From: VRUE01 sp963702955
GTDB taxonomy: Bacteria; Actinomycetota; Thermoleophilia; Solirubrobacterales; 70-9
Length of the DNA: 64,000 nucleotides
Direction of reading: 5' to 3'
Assembly: GCA_963702955.1 (NCBI GenBank)
Contig: OY969774.1
Location: 1,550,001-1,614,000, forward strand
The position numbers and the translations under genes are program-made. This document shows positions 41,791-50,480 of the stretch, piece after piece (positions within the stretch are counted from its first letter, which is position 1; the number at the start of each line of letters is the position of its first letter). The notes under the pieces are model-generated. The model worked only from the letters and a program-made list of their open reading frames with translations, searched no databases and was not told where the DNA came from.

Positions 41791-43567
41791 CGAACGCGCC
41801 CGCTGGGCACTAGCCGTCGCCGCCGGGACCCTCGTCCTGGTCGGGATCAACCTCTGGTGGGTTCTGACCTACCGCCAAGGGTTTCCGCTCAACGTCGATG
41901 AGGCGGGCTACACCTCGATCGCCCTGACCGACCACCTCGGCTTCCACACCGGCGGCCTGCACGGCTGGTGGTCGGCGTTCCAGAGCCAGACCCCGAACGC
42001 GCCGCTGCTGCCGCTGATCACCTCCGCCCTGATGATCGTCAAGGCCAGCATCATGGACGGATTCGTCGTCCTGATCGGCTTTTTCGCCCTGCTCGTCTTT
42101 GCCGCCTACGGCATCGGCGAACGGCTCGCCGGGCCGCGACTGGGGGCGCTGGCGGCGCTGGCCGTCGGTACCAGCGAGGGGGCGCTGTTGTTCAGCCGCG
42201 AATACATCTTCGCACTGCCTACCGCGGCGCTGATGTCGTGCGCCGTCTACGCGCTGCTGCGCAGCGAGCGAATGCGCTCCCGGCACTGGGCGGTCGCCTG
42301 TGGAGCGGCGATCGGGTTGATGCTCCTGGCGCGGACGATGGCCGTCGCCTTCCTTCCGGGGCTGCTGGTCGCAGCGCTGATCGGGATGCTGGCGATCGAA
42401 CGCGACGACCTCCGGCGCCGCTTCCTCAACCTCGGCCTCGGCGCGCTTGCCGCGGTCCTCGTCGCCGCCACCTGGTATTTCCACAACCTCGAACCCGTCT
42501 GGGAATACCTGACCAGCTTCGGCTACGGCAAGCAGGCCTCCTACTACGGCGCCAACCACTCGACCGTCTCCTGGGGCCGCTTCAAAGCGGTCGCCGAAAC
42601 GGTGGTCCACGACGACCTGCTGGTCCCGCTCGCGGTGCTGGTGCTGCTCGGCCTGATCGCGCTGCTGGCGGTTGCCGTTCGGCGGGTGGCGGCGACCGGC
42701 GACCGGCGCGGGGAACTGCTGCGCCTGGCCGCGTCGGGCCCGTTCGCGGTCGGCCTCGTCTTCGCCGCCGGCTTCGCCGCACTGATGACCTCGCGCAACG
42801 GCGGCAGCGGCTTCTCGCTGCCCCTCTCGATGCTGCTGCCGCCGCTGGCGGTCGTCGCGCTGCGCTTCTACCGAATCGCCGCGGCCCCGGTGGCGGTGCT
42901 CGTGGCGGCGATCGGCGCGCTCAACCTCGCCGCCACCTCCAGCCTCTGGGAAGGGTTGGCAAAGCCGCACAACCTCTCGACCCCCGTCTTCGGCTACCAG
43001 CCCTGGATCAACGGCACCCCGCGCCCGGTCAACGCGATCCGCGCTCAGGTGCCCGGACCTGACACCAGGTTCGTCAACCGCGACCTCGGTTGGCCCGAGG
43101 CCGACGAGAGGGTCGCCCGGGTGCTGCTGCGCAGGATCTACGCCGGCGGACTGCTCTCAGGCGTGGTCGCCTTCTCCTCCCGCCACCGGGCAATCAGCTC
43201 CAACAGCGTCGAGCTGGCGTTGCTGCTGCACCAAGAAACCTCGATCCCCTTCACCCAACTCGAAGCCGAACCTGACGACACGGTCGCCAACTACGTGAAG
43301 CAGTTGAGGGATATCGAACACGGCCCGCCGGGGATGCTGCTGACGATGAACCGCAACACCGACGACTTCCCGCCGCTGGTCACGCAGAGCAAGGCGGAAG
43401 CGGCGGCGCGGAAGGTCGGCTTTCACCGGGTCTGGGCGACGACCCTGCCGGACGGGCGCAGGCTCAGGCTTTGGGTGCGGCCCTCCCAACCGGCGCCCGC
43501 CGCCGCTCCCGCACCCGGTAGTCGCCGCGGCTCAGCGTCGCCTCCAGCCAGACATAGAGCACGATGA
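41774..43567 (+). CDS. GT39/PMT-like polytopic glycosyltransferase
   Basis: 597 residues, about 11 helices. First loop FPLNVDEAGYTSIAL includes the DEAGY motif of GT-C/GT39-like enzymes that use polyprenyl-phosphate sugars; FSREYIFALPTAALM follows. C-terminal about 180 residues are extracytoplasmic. Its start overlaps the upstream GT4 by 17 nt. The last about 35 codons overlap the convergent gene ending at 43464 by 104 nt and are low-complexity (Pro/Ala/Arg), so the true C-terminus may be an accretion by stop loss. Confidence 0.75.
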   Translation: MRLPASERARWALAVAAGTLVLVGINLWWVLTYRQGFPLNVDEAGYTSIALTDHLGFHTGGLHGWWSAFQSQTPNAPLLPLITSALMIVKASIMDGFVVLIGFFALLVFAAYGIGERLAGPRLGALAALAVGTSEGALLFSREYIFALPTAALMSCAVYALLRSERMRSRHWAVACGAAIGLMLLARTMAVAFLPGLLVAALIGMLAIERDDLRRRFLNLGLGALAAVLVAATWYFHNLEPVWEYLTSFGYGKQASYYGANHSTVSWGRFKAVAETVVHDDLLVPLAVLVLLGLIALLAVAVRRVAATGDRRGELLRLAASGPFAVGLVFAAGFAALMTSRNGGSGFSLPLSMLLPPLAVVALRFYRIAAAPVAVLVAAIGALNLAATSSLWEGLAKPHNLSTPVFGYQPWINGTPRPVNAIRAQVPGPDTRFVNRDLGWPEADERVARVLLRRIYAGGLLSGVVAFSSRHRAISSNSVELALLLHQETSIPFTQLEAEPDDTVANYVKQLRDIEHGPPGMLLTMNRNTDDFPPLVTQSKAEAAARKVGFHRVWATTLPDGRRLRLWVRPSQPAPAAAPAPGSRRGSASPPARHRAR

Positions 43568-44237
43568 ACAGGTAGCGACTGCCCATCTCTTTCATCGCCA
43601 GCTTCGCCTCGCCGCTGGTGCGGTTGGTCCAGGAGGTCGGGACCACCTCGTAGCTGTGGCCGCGGACGATCGCCTTCAGCGGCATCTCGACGGTCAGGTT
43701 GAAGTGCTTGGAGAGCAACGGCGAGATCGTCTCGATCACCTCGCGCCGGTAGCCCTTGAAGGCGTTGGTGGTGTCGTTGTAGCGGTGGCGGAAGAGGACG
43801 CGGATGAACTGGTTGGCGAGCCGGTTGATCGCCAGCTTCAGCGGTGGGTAGTCGTGGACCTGGGCGCCGGGGACGAAGCGCGAGCCGAAGGCGCAGTCCC
43901 AGCCGTCCTCGAGCAGGCGGTGGTAGCGGACGACGTCCTCGGGGTCGTCGGAGGCGTCGGCCATCGCGATCACCACGGCGTCGCCCTCGAACAGGTCGAG
44001 GCCGGCGCGGATCGCCATCCCGAAGCCCTTCTCGTAGTGCGAGGGGACGCAGCGGACGCGCGGGTTGCGGACGGCGATCGCCGCGACGACCGCGGCGGTG
44101 CGGTCGCTGCTGCCGTCGTCGACGACCAGCACCTCGTGGTCGATCTCCTCCCGCGCCAGCGCCGCCGCAATCCCCTCGACCGTGCCGCCGACCGAGCCCT
44201 CCTCGTTCTGCGCCGGGATCACGACCGAGAGCTTCAT
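43464..44237 (-). CDS. Polyprenyl-phosphate sugar synthase (DPM1-like GT2)
   Basis: 257 residues from ATG at 44237 (MKLSVVIPAQNEEGSVGGTV). VVDDGSSDRT, GFGMAIRAGLD, MADASDDPED, FGSRFVPGA and NDTTNAFKGYRREV, with a C-terminal hydrophobic stretch (YLFIVLYVWLEATL). Makes a lipid-linked monosaccharide donor for GT-C enzymes such as the overlapping convergent gene. The start overlaps the upstream epimerase stop as ATGA. Confidence 0.85.
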   Translation of the reverse strand: MKLSVVIPAQNEEGSVGGTVEGIAAALAREEIDHEVLVVDDGSSDRTAAVVAAIAVRNPRVRCVPSHYEKGFGMAIRAGLDLFEGDAVVIAMADASDDPEDVVRYHRLLEDGWDCAFGSRFVPGAQVHDYPPLKLAINRLANQFIRVLFRHRYNDTTNAFKGYRREVIETISPLLSKHFNLTVEMPLKAIVRGHSYEVVPTSWTNRTSGEAKLAMKEMGSRYLFIVLYVWLEATLSRGDYRVRERRRAPVGRAAPKA

Positions 44238-45307
44238 GCCGGGGCGGCGGTCCAGCGCTCGGCGTTCTGCTCGTGCATCTCGGTCAGGATCTGCTCGATC
44301 CCGTAGCGCGGCGACCAGTCCGGGTAGTCGGCTTCGAACGGCGCCAGGTCGGAGATCCACCAGCGGTGGTCGCCGATCCGCGGCTCCTCGCCCATCTCCC
44401 ACTCGAGCTCGCGGCCGGCGATCCTCTCGCAGGCCTCGATCGCCTCCAGCATCGAGCAGTTGCTGCGGCGGCCACCGCCGACGTTGTAGACGGCGGCCGG
44501 GCGCGGCGCCGCGTGGAAGGCGGCGAAGGCGGCGATCAGGTCGGAGCAGTGGATGTTGTCGCGGACCTGCTTGCCCGCGTAGCCGAAGACGGTGTAGGGG
44601 GTGCCGGTCACCGTGCACTTCATCAGGTAGGCGAGGAAGCCGTGCAGCTTCGCGCCGGCGTGCTGGGGACCGGTCAGGCAGCCGCCGCGGAAGCAGACGG
44701 TCGGCAGCTCGAAATAGCGCCCGTACTCCTGGACCAGCAGGTCGGCGGCCGCCTTGGAGACGCCGAACAGCGAGTGGGTCGAGGAGTCGATCGACATCGT
44801 CGTGTCGATGCCCTTGAAGTAGCGGTGGGACTCGGGCAGCTCCAGCCGCTTCTCCAGCTCCTGCAGCGGCAGCCGGTTCGGGGTGTCGCCGTAGACCTTG
44901 TTGGTCGAGCAGAAGACGAAGCTGGCCTCGGGCGCGTGGGCGCGGGTCGCCTCGAGCAGGTTGAGGGTGCCGTTGGCGTTGACGCCGAAGTCGGTCTGGG
45001 GGTCGCTCGCGGCCCAGTCGTGGGAGGGCTGGGCGGCGGTGTGGACGACCAGCTCGATCTGGCCGGCGCGCTCGCGGAAGATCCGCTCGACCGCGTCGCG
45101 GTCGCGGATGTCGGCGCTCTCGACGCGGAGCTCGGGGTGCTCGGCGAGGAGGCGCTCGGTGACGTGCGCGGTAGAGGCCTCGGGACCGAAGAACTCGGCC
45201 CGCATGTCGTTCTCGATCCCGACCACGTCGTAGCCCGCGCGGACGAAGTGGGCGACGGCCTCGGAGCCGATCAGCCCGCCCGAGCCGGTGACGATCGCTG
45301 TCGGCAT
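44234..45307 (-). CDS. NAD-dependent epimerase, CDP-paratose 2-epimerase-like
   Basis: 357 residues, extended SDR: VTGSGGLIGSEAVAHFV, HTAAQPSHDWA, FCSTNKVYGDTPN, FGVSKAAADLLVQEYGRYF (catalytic Lys within SK; Tyr replaced locally by F, with STHSLFGVSK as in RfbE/TyvE members), RGGCLTGPQHAGAKLHGFL and GKQVRDNIHCSDL. These blocks are characteristic of the CDP-paratose/tyvelose epimerase branch, but no CDP-hexose pathway genes are in the window, so the substrate may differ. Confidence 0.8.
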   Translation of the reverse strand: MPTAIVTGSGGLIGSEAVAHFVRAGYDVVGIENDMRAEFFGPEASTAHVTERLLAEHPELRVESADIRDRDAVERIFRERAGQIELVVHTAAQPSHDWAASDPQTDFGVNANGTLNLLEATRAHAPEASFVFCSTNKVYGDTPNRLPLQELEKRLELPESHRYFKGIDTTMSIDSSTHSLFGVSKAAADLLVQEYGRYFELPTVCFRGGCLTGPQHAGAKLHGFLAYLMKCTVTGTPYTVFGYAGKQVRDNIHCSDLIAAFAAFHAAPRPAAVYNVGGGRRSNCSMLEAIEACERIAGRELEWEMGEEPRIGDHRWWISDLAPFEADYPDWSPRYGIEQILTEMHEQNAERWTAAPA

Positions 45308-45312
45308 CTGCT

Positions 45313-46404
45313 TTAGCTCCTTTCCCCCGCGGGGACCTCGATCTTCAGCGCCTGCCCGATCCGCTCCTCGTCGGCGGCGATCCAAGCGTCGATGTCGGCG
45401 AGGGTCTGGCGGGCGCTGCGTCGCGGTCGCCACTCGTCGAAATCGAACAGCCTGCCGCAATCGGAAAGGTATATCGGCACGTCGCCGGCGCGCGTTTCCG
45501 CGACCGGCTCGACCGCCACCTCGTTGCCGCTCAGCTCACGGCACAGCGCCGTCGTCTCCCGCAGCGAGAGCGAGCACTCGCGCCCGCCGCCGACGTTGAA
45601 GACCTTGCCGTCCCAGCGCTCCGGCTCGAGCAGCTGGCGCTCGACCAGGTCGACCAGGTCCTCGACGTGGAGCAGGTCGCGGACCTGCTTGCCTTCGCCG
45701 CCGAAGCCGATGTAGCGCAGCGGCTGCCGGAAGCGGTGGGAGAGCATCCAGTGGGTGAATACCCCCTGGTCGACCTTGCCCATCTGCCAGGGCCCGGCGA
45801 TCACCCCGCAGCGGTCGATAACCGCGGGGACGCCGAAGCCCGCCCGGTACTCCTCGATCAGCAGCTCGGCCGCCAGCTTGGTCGCGCCGTAGAGGGTGCG
45901 GGCGCCGGCCAGCGGGAAGTCCTCGGCGATTCCCGCCGCCGAGGCGCCGGCGAGGGGCTGCTCGGGCGCCAACTCGAACCGCGTCTCGGCCTCCTCGATC
46001 GCCAGCGAGAGCTGCGGCTCGACCGGATAGACGCGGCTGGTCGAGAGGAAGACCAGCTGGGCGCCGGCGCGGCGCGCCAGCTCGAGGCAGTTGTAGGCGC
46101 CGACGAGGTTGGTTTGGAACAGGTAGGAGGTGTCGCCGTCGGTCCCCGACATCACCGAGGGCTCGGCCGAGCACTCGACGATCGCCTCGAGCTCGGCGAA
46201 GCGCTCGAGGTCGCCCGGCTCGCGGACGTCGCCGCGCACGAACTCGACTCCCGCCTGCTCCAGGCGCGGCAGGTTGAGGTCGGAGCCGCGGCGGTAGAGG
46301 TTGTCGAGCGCGACGATCTCCCACTCAGGATGCCGGGAGGCGAGCGAGACGGCCAGGTTCGAGCCGACGAAGCCGGCGCCCCCGGTGATCAGCAATCGCG
46401 TCAC
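45313..46404 (-). CDS. NAD-dependent epimerase, second CDP-paratose 2-epimerase-like
   Basis: 363 residues from GTG at 46404 (MTRLLITGGAGFVGSNLAV). ECSAEPSVMSGTDGD, FLSTSRVYPVEPQ, YGATKLAAELLIEEY (YxxxK intact), DRCGVIAGPWQMGKVDQGVFTHW and FGGEGKQVRDLLHVEDL are typical of CDP-paratose 2-epimerases. It overlaps the upstream DPM1-like gene as GTGA and precedes its paralogue by 5 bp, so four genes (46401 to 43464) form one operon. Confidence 0.82.
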   Translation of the reverse strand: MTRLLITGGAGFVGSNLAVSLASRHPEWEIVALDNLYRRGSDLNLPRLEQAGVEFVRGDVREPGDLERFAELEAIVECSAEPSVMSGTDGDTSYLFQTNLVGAYNCLELARRAGAQLVFLSTSRVYPVEPQLSLAIEEAETRFELAPEQPLAGASAAGIAEDFPLAGARTLYGATKLAAELLIEEYRAGFGVPAVIDRCGVIAGPWQMGKVDQGVFTHWMLSHRFRQPLRYIGFGGEGKQVRDLLHVEDLVDLVERQLLEPERWDGKVFNVGGGRECSLSLRETTALCRELSGNEVAVEPVAETRAGDVPIYLSDCGRLFDFDEWRPRRSARQTLADIDAWIAADEERIGQALKIEVPAGERS

Positions 46405-47123
46405 GTGCGTTTGAAGCGTATGAGAGGCACCCGCCAGATCGCCTCGGCGACGATCGAGCGGTCCATCTTCGAGGAGCCGACCTCGCGGTCGCGGAAGACA
46501 ATCGGCACCTCGACCACGCGGAAGCCGAGCTGGATCGCCCGGTAGGTCATCTCGATCTGGAAGGCGTAGCCGCGCGATTCGATCGCGTCGAGGTCGATCG
46601 CCTCCAGCACCTCGCGGCGAAAGCACTTGAAGCCGCCCGTCAGGTCGCGCACGCCGACGCCGAGGACGAGGCGGGCGTAGGCGCTGCCGCCGCGGCTGAT
46701 CCCCCGCCGCAGCGCGCTCCATTCGGTCACGCCGCCGCCGTCGACGTAGCGGGAGCCGATCGCCAGGTCGGCCCGCTTGCCGGCTTCCAGCAGACGCGGC
46801 AGGTAGGCGGGGTCGTGGGAGAAGTCGGAGTCCATCTCGACCACGTAGCCGGCGCCCTGCCCGAGCGCCTGCCGGAAGCCGGCGATGTAGGCGGGGCCGA
46901 GGCCTTCCTTGCGCTCCCTGTGCAGCACGCTCACCCGCTCGTCCGCGGCGGCGAGCCGGTCGGCGATCTCGCCGGTCCCGTCGGGGGAGTTGTCGTCGAC
47001 GATCAGGATCCTGGCCGACGCCGGAAGCTTGTCGCGCACCGCCCCGACGAAGCGCTCGACGTTCCCCGCCTCGTTGTAGGTGGGCAGCACGAGCCACGCC
47101 GGGCCCCGTTCCTCGTGCGACAT
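46401..47123 (-). CDS. Dolichol-phosphate mannosyltransferase-like synthase (GT2)
   Basis: 240 residues from ATG at 47123 (MSHEERGPAWLVLPTYNEAGN). IVDDNSPDGTGE, GLGPAYIAGFRQAL, EMDSDFSHDP, IGSRYVDGG, DLTGGFKCFRREVLEAI and FQIEMTYRAIQLGFRVVEVPI match actinobacterial Ppm1/DPM1 domains, which make polyprenyl-phosphate-mannose. No membrane helices, as in free-standing synthases. A likely donor supplier for the GT87 and GT39-like genes. Confidence 0.88.
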   Translation of the reverse strand: MSHEERGPAWLVLPTYNEAGNVERFVGAVRDKLPASARILIVDDNSPDGTGEIADRLAAADERVSVLHRERKEGLGPAYIAGFRQALGQGAGYVVEMDSDFSHDPAYLPRLLEAGKRADLAIGSRYVDGGGVTEWSALRRGISRGGSAYARLVLGVGVRDLTGGFKCFRREVLEAIDLDAIESRGYAFQIEMTYRAIQLGFRVVEVPIVFRDREVGSSKMDRSIVAEAIWRVPLIRFKRT

Positions 47124-47171
47124 GGCGGCGATGCTATTCGTCCAACCTGAGGGTCGGCTCAACGCCGGCGA

Positions 47172-48338
47172 CTACGGCCGCGGCTGCCCGCCCGTGATCC
47201 GGACGAAGGCATGCCAGGCCGCCTTCGGCCTCAGGCCCTTGCCGGCTTGAAAGAGGCCGACCGAGTCGCAGAAGTTGCAGGAGTCGGGGAGGTCCTTCCA
47301 GGAGAACCAGTAGGCGCCCTTGAGGTCGAGGCGCCGGCGGTTCTCGAGCAGGAAGTCGTAGGAGTCGCGCAGCTCGCGGACCTGGCCCTGGACTCCCTGC
47401 TCGAAGGCGTCCTGCTGGAAGTTGTTTTTCGAGCCCCAGCCCATCTCGGTGATGTAGAGGCCGGCGCCGGGATCGTGGTTTTCGAGCATCGTTTCGCGCA
47501 TGCCTTCGGTCATTTCCTCCAGCGATTCGGCGTCGACCGCGTACGGATGCAGGGCGACGGCGTCGAAGTCGGCCTTGATTCCCGGCACCCGGTAGAGCGC
47601 GGCGAGGAACTTGACGGCCGGCATGCCGCGGCTGCCGCCCTGGTCGGGTTCGCCGAACAGGCCGGTGAGCAGCACGTCGGCACCCGGATCGACGGACTTG
47701 ACCGCGCCGTGGGCCAGCTTCAGCGTTTCCGCGTAGCGCTGGGGAGAGACCGGGAAGGCGAAGTAGAAGAAGTTCGCCTCGTTCCAGATCTGCCAGGTGC
47801 GGATCGGCATCTTCGGCAGCGGCTCGGCGCTGCCGGCACGGTGTTCGCGCCAGAAGCTGCCGCTCGGCCCGTACCGTTCCACGGCGGCGCGGACGAAGGC
47901 GACCCAGGCGGCGCGCTGGCGTTCGTCGGCGACCGGCAGCGCGGTCGGCTTGCTCGCCAGCCAGGCCGGGGTGCCGTAGAGGAAGGGCAGCACGGTGAGC
48001 CGCTGCTTCGCCGCGGTGGCGACGACTTCGTCGATTCCGCTCCAGAGGTAGCCGCTCCTGGCGGTCGGCTGCACGCCGTTCCAGGGAACCGGCCAGCGCA
48101 CGCTGCCGATCTTCGCCGCCCGCATGTATTCGACGTCGGTTTCGGTCAGCGCCGTCTGCGGCGCGATGCCGAAGAAGCTGGGCGGGGCGGGCGGGGGCGG
48201 CCCGCCGGTTCTCGGCGGGGGCGGCGGGAGCAGGCTTGGGACGTTCTGCGCAGGCGGCGCCGTACCGGCGGCGTACGCCGCCGAGGCGACCAGCGCGGCG
48301 GCGACGGCCAGGGCTATTGCGATCTTGGCGAGTCTCAT
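47172..48338 (-). CDS. Secreted GH-A-like glycosidase (intact paralogue)
   Basis: 388 residues: signal peptide (MRLAKIAIALAVAAALVASAAYA), a proline-rich linker (about 28-48), then a TIM-barrel-like domain. Acid/base Glu in QIWNEANFFYF and nucleophile Glu in YITEMGWGS, the GH-A pattern; also VLPFLYGTPAW and DSCNFCDSVGLF with paired Cys. It is the intact counterpart of the frameshifted gene at 2410-3562, and the two bracket the polysaccharide locus. Likely hydrolyses or remodels an extracellular glycan; exact family (GH39/GH5-like) not determined. Confidence 0.8.
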   Translation of the reverse strand: MRLAKIAIALAVAAALVASAAYAAGTAPPAQNVPSLLPPPPPRTGGPPPPAPPSFFGIAPQTALTETDVEYMRAAKIGSVRWPVPWNGVQPTARSGYLWSGIDEVVATAAKQRLTVLPFLYGTPAWLASKPTALPVADERQRAAWVAFVRAAVERYGPSGSFWREHRAGSAEPLPKMPIRTWQIWNEANFFYFAFPVSPQRYAETLKLAHGAVKSVDPGADVLLTGLFGEPDQGGSRGMPAVKFLAALYRVPGIKADFDAVALHPYAVDAESLEEMTEGMRETMLENHDPGAGLYITEMGWGSKNNFQQDAFEQGVQGQVRELRDSYDFLLENRRRLDLKGAYWFSWKDLPDSCNFCDSVGLFQAGKGLRPKAAWHAFVRITGGQPRP

Positions 48339-48346
48339 CGAGGTGC

Positions 48347-48814
48347 TCAGTAGGAGCCGCCCAGCTTACGGTGGTCCCAGGTCGCAACCCGCAGCGGCTT
48401 GAACTGGATCGCAGCCCGCTTCGGGGCCTGGGCTTCGAGCGCCGCTTTGGCGTCGCCCTCGACCAAGGAGATCCCCTCCGCGTAGCGGACGGTCAGCTCC
48501 TCTGCGAACCCGATCACGGTTCCGAAGTCGCGGTGGATCGCCGCCTCGGCCTCGATCATCGCGCCGCGCAGCTCGCCGTACTCATGGCCGGTCTCGACCA
48601 GCACGGTGGCCCGCGGATCGCGTTCCAGGTTCCGCACCTTCTGCGATTTCGCATAGGTCCAGATCCAGACCTCGCCCTGGCGCGGCACGAACCAGAGCGG
48701 CATCGAGTGCGGCCAGCCGCGCGGGCCGAGCGAGGAGACGACGGCGATCCGCTCCCCCTCGAGCAGCTCGCGCAGCTCCGCGTCGCTGAGCGTTATCTGG
48801 TCGCGGCGACTCAT
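48347..48814 (-). CDS. PPOX-class flavin/F420-dependent oxidoreductase-like protein
   Basis: 155 residues, split beta-barrel fold of the pyridoxamine 5'-phosphate oxidase superfamily. LLEGERIAVVSSLGPRGWPHSMPLWFV, split at PRG, then EVWIWTYAKSQKVRNLERDPRATVLVETG, split at QKV, is the typical actinobacterial PPOX/FDOR pattern. Cofactor (F420, FMN or none) cannot be read. Its stop is 8 bp from the start of the glycosidase gene downstream. Confidence 0.82.
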   Translation of the reverse strand: MSRRDQITLSDAELRELLEGERIAVVSSLGPRGWPHSMPLWFVPRQGEVWIWTYAKSQKVRNLERDPRATVLVETGHEYGELRGAMIEAEAAIHRDFGTVIGFAEELTVRYAEGISLVEGDAKAALEAQAPKRAAIQFKPLRVATWDHRKLGGSY

Positions 48815-48826
48815 CCCGGCGGGACT

Positions 48827-49774
48827 CTATGCGGCGGGCTGGAACGCGCGGCGGTATGCGGTAGGCGTGGTGCCGGTCGCCCGCCGGAAGTGCTCGCGCA
48901 GCGAGGCGGCGGTGCCGAAGCCGGCGCGCCAAGCGACGGCGTCGACCGGCAGGTCGGTCTCCTCGAGCAGGCGCCGCGCCTCCAGCACCCGGCGCGAGAG
49001 CAGCCACTGCAGCGGCGTCGTCCCGGTCTCCTCACGAAAGCGGCGGGCGAAGGTGCGCGGGCTGACCCCGGCGTGCCGTGCCATCGCGGCGACGTCGAGC
49101 GGCTCGGCCAGCCGCTCGAGCGCCCAGCCGCGGGTCGACTCCAGCGATCCCGCCGGTTGCGCCGGCGCTCGCGCGATGAACTGCGCCTGACCGCCCTCGC
49201 GATGCGGGGCGGCGACCATGTGGCGGGCGACCCGGTCGCCGGCCGCGGCGCCGAAGTCCTTGCGGACGACGTGCAGGCAGAGGTCGATGCCGGCGCTGAG
49301 CCCGGCCGAGGTCATCACGTCCCCCTCGTCGACATAGAGCGCCGCCGGGTCGACCTCGATCGCCGGGAAGCGGGCCTCGAGCTGCTCGGCGAACGCCCAG
49401 TGGGTCGTCGCCCGGCGACCGTCGAGCAACCCCGCGTGGGCGAGGGCGAAGGCGCCGGTGCAGACCGAGATCGTCCGGGCGCCCCGCTCCGCCGCGACCC
49501 GCAGCGCCTCCAGCGCCTCGTCGGGGGGCGGCTCGAAGACCGCGAAGTAGCCGGGAACGACGACCGTGTCGGCAGCGGCCAGCGCGCCGAGATCGTGCTC
49601 GGGCGTCAGCGTGAAGCCGGTCGTCGTCCGCACCTCGGACGCCCCCGGCGAGCAGGTCGCGAACTCGTACAGCGGCTCCCCGCCTGGCCTCGCGGCCGAG
49701 TTGAAGACCTGGGCCGGCGCGCTGAGGTCGAAGGCGACGAGGCCGTCGAGGCAGAGGGCGACCACCCGGTGCAT
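48827..49774 (-). CDS. GlxA-type transcriptional regulator (DJ-1/PfpI plus AraC HTH)
   Basis: 315 residues. Residues 1-170 form a DJ-1/PfpI class I glutaminase-like fold (VVVPGYFAVF, ISVCTGAFALAHAGLLDGRRATTHW, with Cys in the nucleophile-elbow position). Residues about 215-310 are an AraC-type double helix-turn-helix (LDVAAMARHAGVSPRTFARRF, split after AGV; RAGFGTAASLREHFRRATGTTP). Senses an unknown ligand. Divergent from another DJ-1 gene at 49845 it may control. A leaderless-type -10 lies 6 nt before its ATG. Confidence 0.88.
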   Translation of the reverse strand: MHRVVALCLDGLVAFDLSAPAQVFNSAARPGGEPLYEFATCSPGASEVRTTTGFTLTPEHDLGALAAADTVVVPGYFAVFEPPPDEALEALRVAAERGARTISVCTGAFALAHAGLLDGRRATTHWAFAEQLEARFPAIEVDPAALYVDEGDVMTSAGLSAGIDLCLHVVRKDFGAAAGDRVARHMVAAPHREGGQAQFIARAPAQPAGSLESTRGWALERLAEPLDVAAMARHAGVSPRTFARRFREETGTTPLQWLLSRRVLEARRLLEETDLPVDAVAWRAGFGTAASLREHFRRATGTTPTAYRRAFQPAA

Positions 49775-49780
49775 GGCAGA

Positions 49781-49786
49781 AATCTA
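49781..49786 (-). promoter_or_regulatory. Candidate leaderless -10 element for the GlxA-type regulator
   Basis: TAGATT on the minus strand ends 6 nt before the ATG at 49774, the TANNNT placement typical of leaderless actinobacterial transcripts. No good -35 is visible. Confidence 0.4.
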
Positions 49787-49844
49787 TCGAACATTGGCAT
49801 TCCTGCCTCTCGACATGCGGGGCCGGGGAGGCGAAGATCGCGGC

Positions 49845-50480
49845 ATGCGGATAGCGATCCTCCTGTTCGAGAAGCTCGCGGCCCAGGACGCGGTCGGCCC
49901 CTACGAGGCCTTTCGCTGCGTGCCGGGCTGGGAGGTCGACTTCGTCGGCCTGCGGACCGGCGAGGTGCGCGCCGAAGGCGGGCTCGGGATGAGCGTCAAC
50001 CGCACGCTCGGGGAGACCGCCGGCGTCGACGTCGTCCTCGTCCCCGGCGGTCGCGGCAGCGACGATCTGCTCGAAGACGAGACCGTGCTCTCCTGGCTGC
50101 GCGAGATCGACAAGGCGACCAAATGGACCGTCTCGGTCTGCACCGGCGCCCTCCTGCTCGGCGCCGCCGGCCTCCTCGACGGCAAGCGGGCGACCTCCAA
50201 CTGGCTCGCCCTCGACGACCTGCGCCGCTACGGCGCCGACCCGGTCGGCGGCCGCTGGGTCGAGGACGGCAAGACGATCACCGCCGCCGGCGTCACCGCG
50301 GGCATCGACATGGCCCTGCACCTGATCTCGCGCGAGGCCGGCCCCGAGGTCGCCCAGGCGGTTCAGCTCGGGATCGAGTACGACCCCGATCCGCCCTTCG
50401 ACTGCGGCTCGCCGCAGAAGGCGCCGCAGGCGATCGTCGACCTGGTCACCGCGACAAGCCGCGCCCGGGCGTCAGGGTGA
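49845..50480 (+). CDS. DJ-1/PfpI family protein
   Basis: 211 residues from ATG at 49845 (MRIAILLFEKLAAQDAVGPYEAF); an in-frame ATG at 49815 is possible. VVLVPGGRGSDDLL and TVSVCTGALLLGAAGLLDGKRATSNW give the conserved Cys elbow. Members include isonitrile hydratases and stress-linked glyoxalase or amidase-like proteins; function here is open. Divergent from the GlxA-type regulator, 70 bp between start codons. Its 3' end overlaps the convergent DUF1906 gene by 35 nt. Confidence 0.82.
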   Translation: MRIAILLFEKLAAQDAVGPYEAFRCVPGWEVDFVGLRTGEVRAEGGLGMSVNRTLGETAGVDVVLVPGGRGSDDLLEDETVLSWLREIDKATKWTVSVCTGALLLGAAGLLDGKRATSNWLALDDLRRYGADPVGGRWVEDGKTITAAGVTAGIDMALHLISREAGPEVAQAVQLGIEYDPDPPFDCGSPQKAPQAIVDLVTATSRARASG

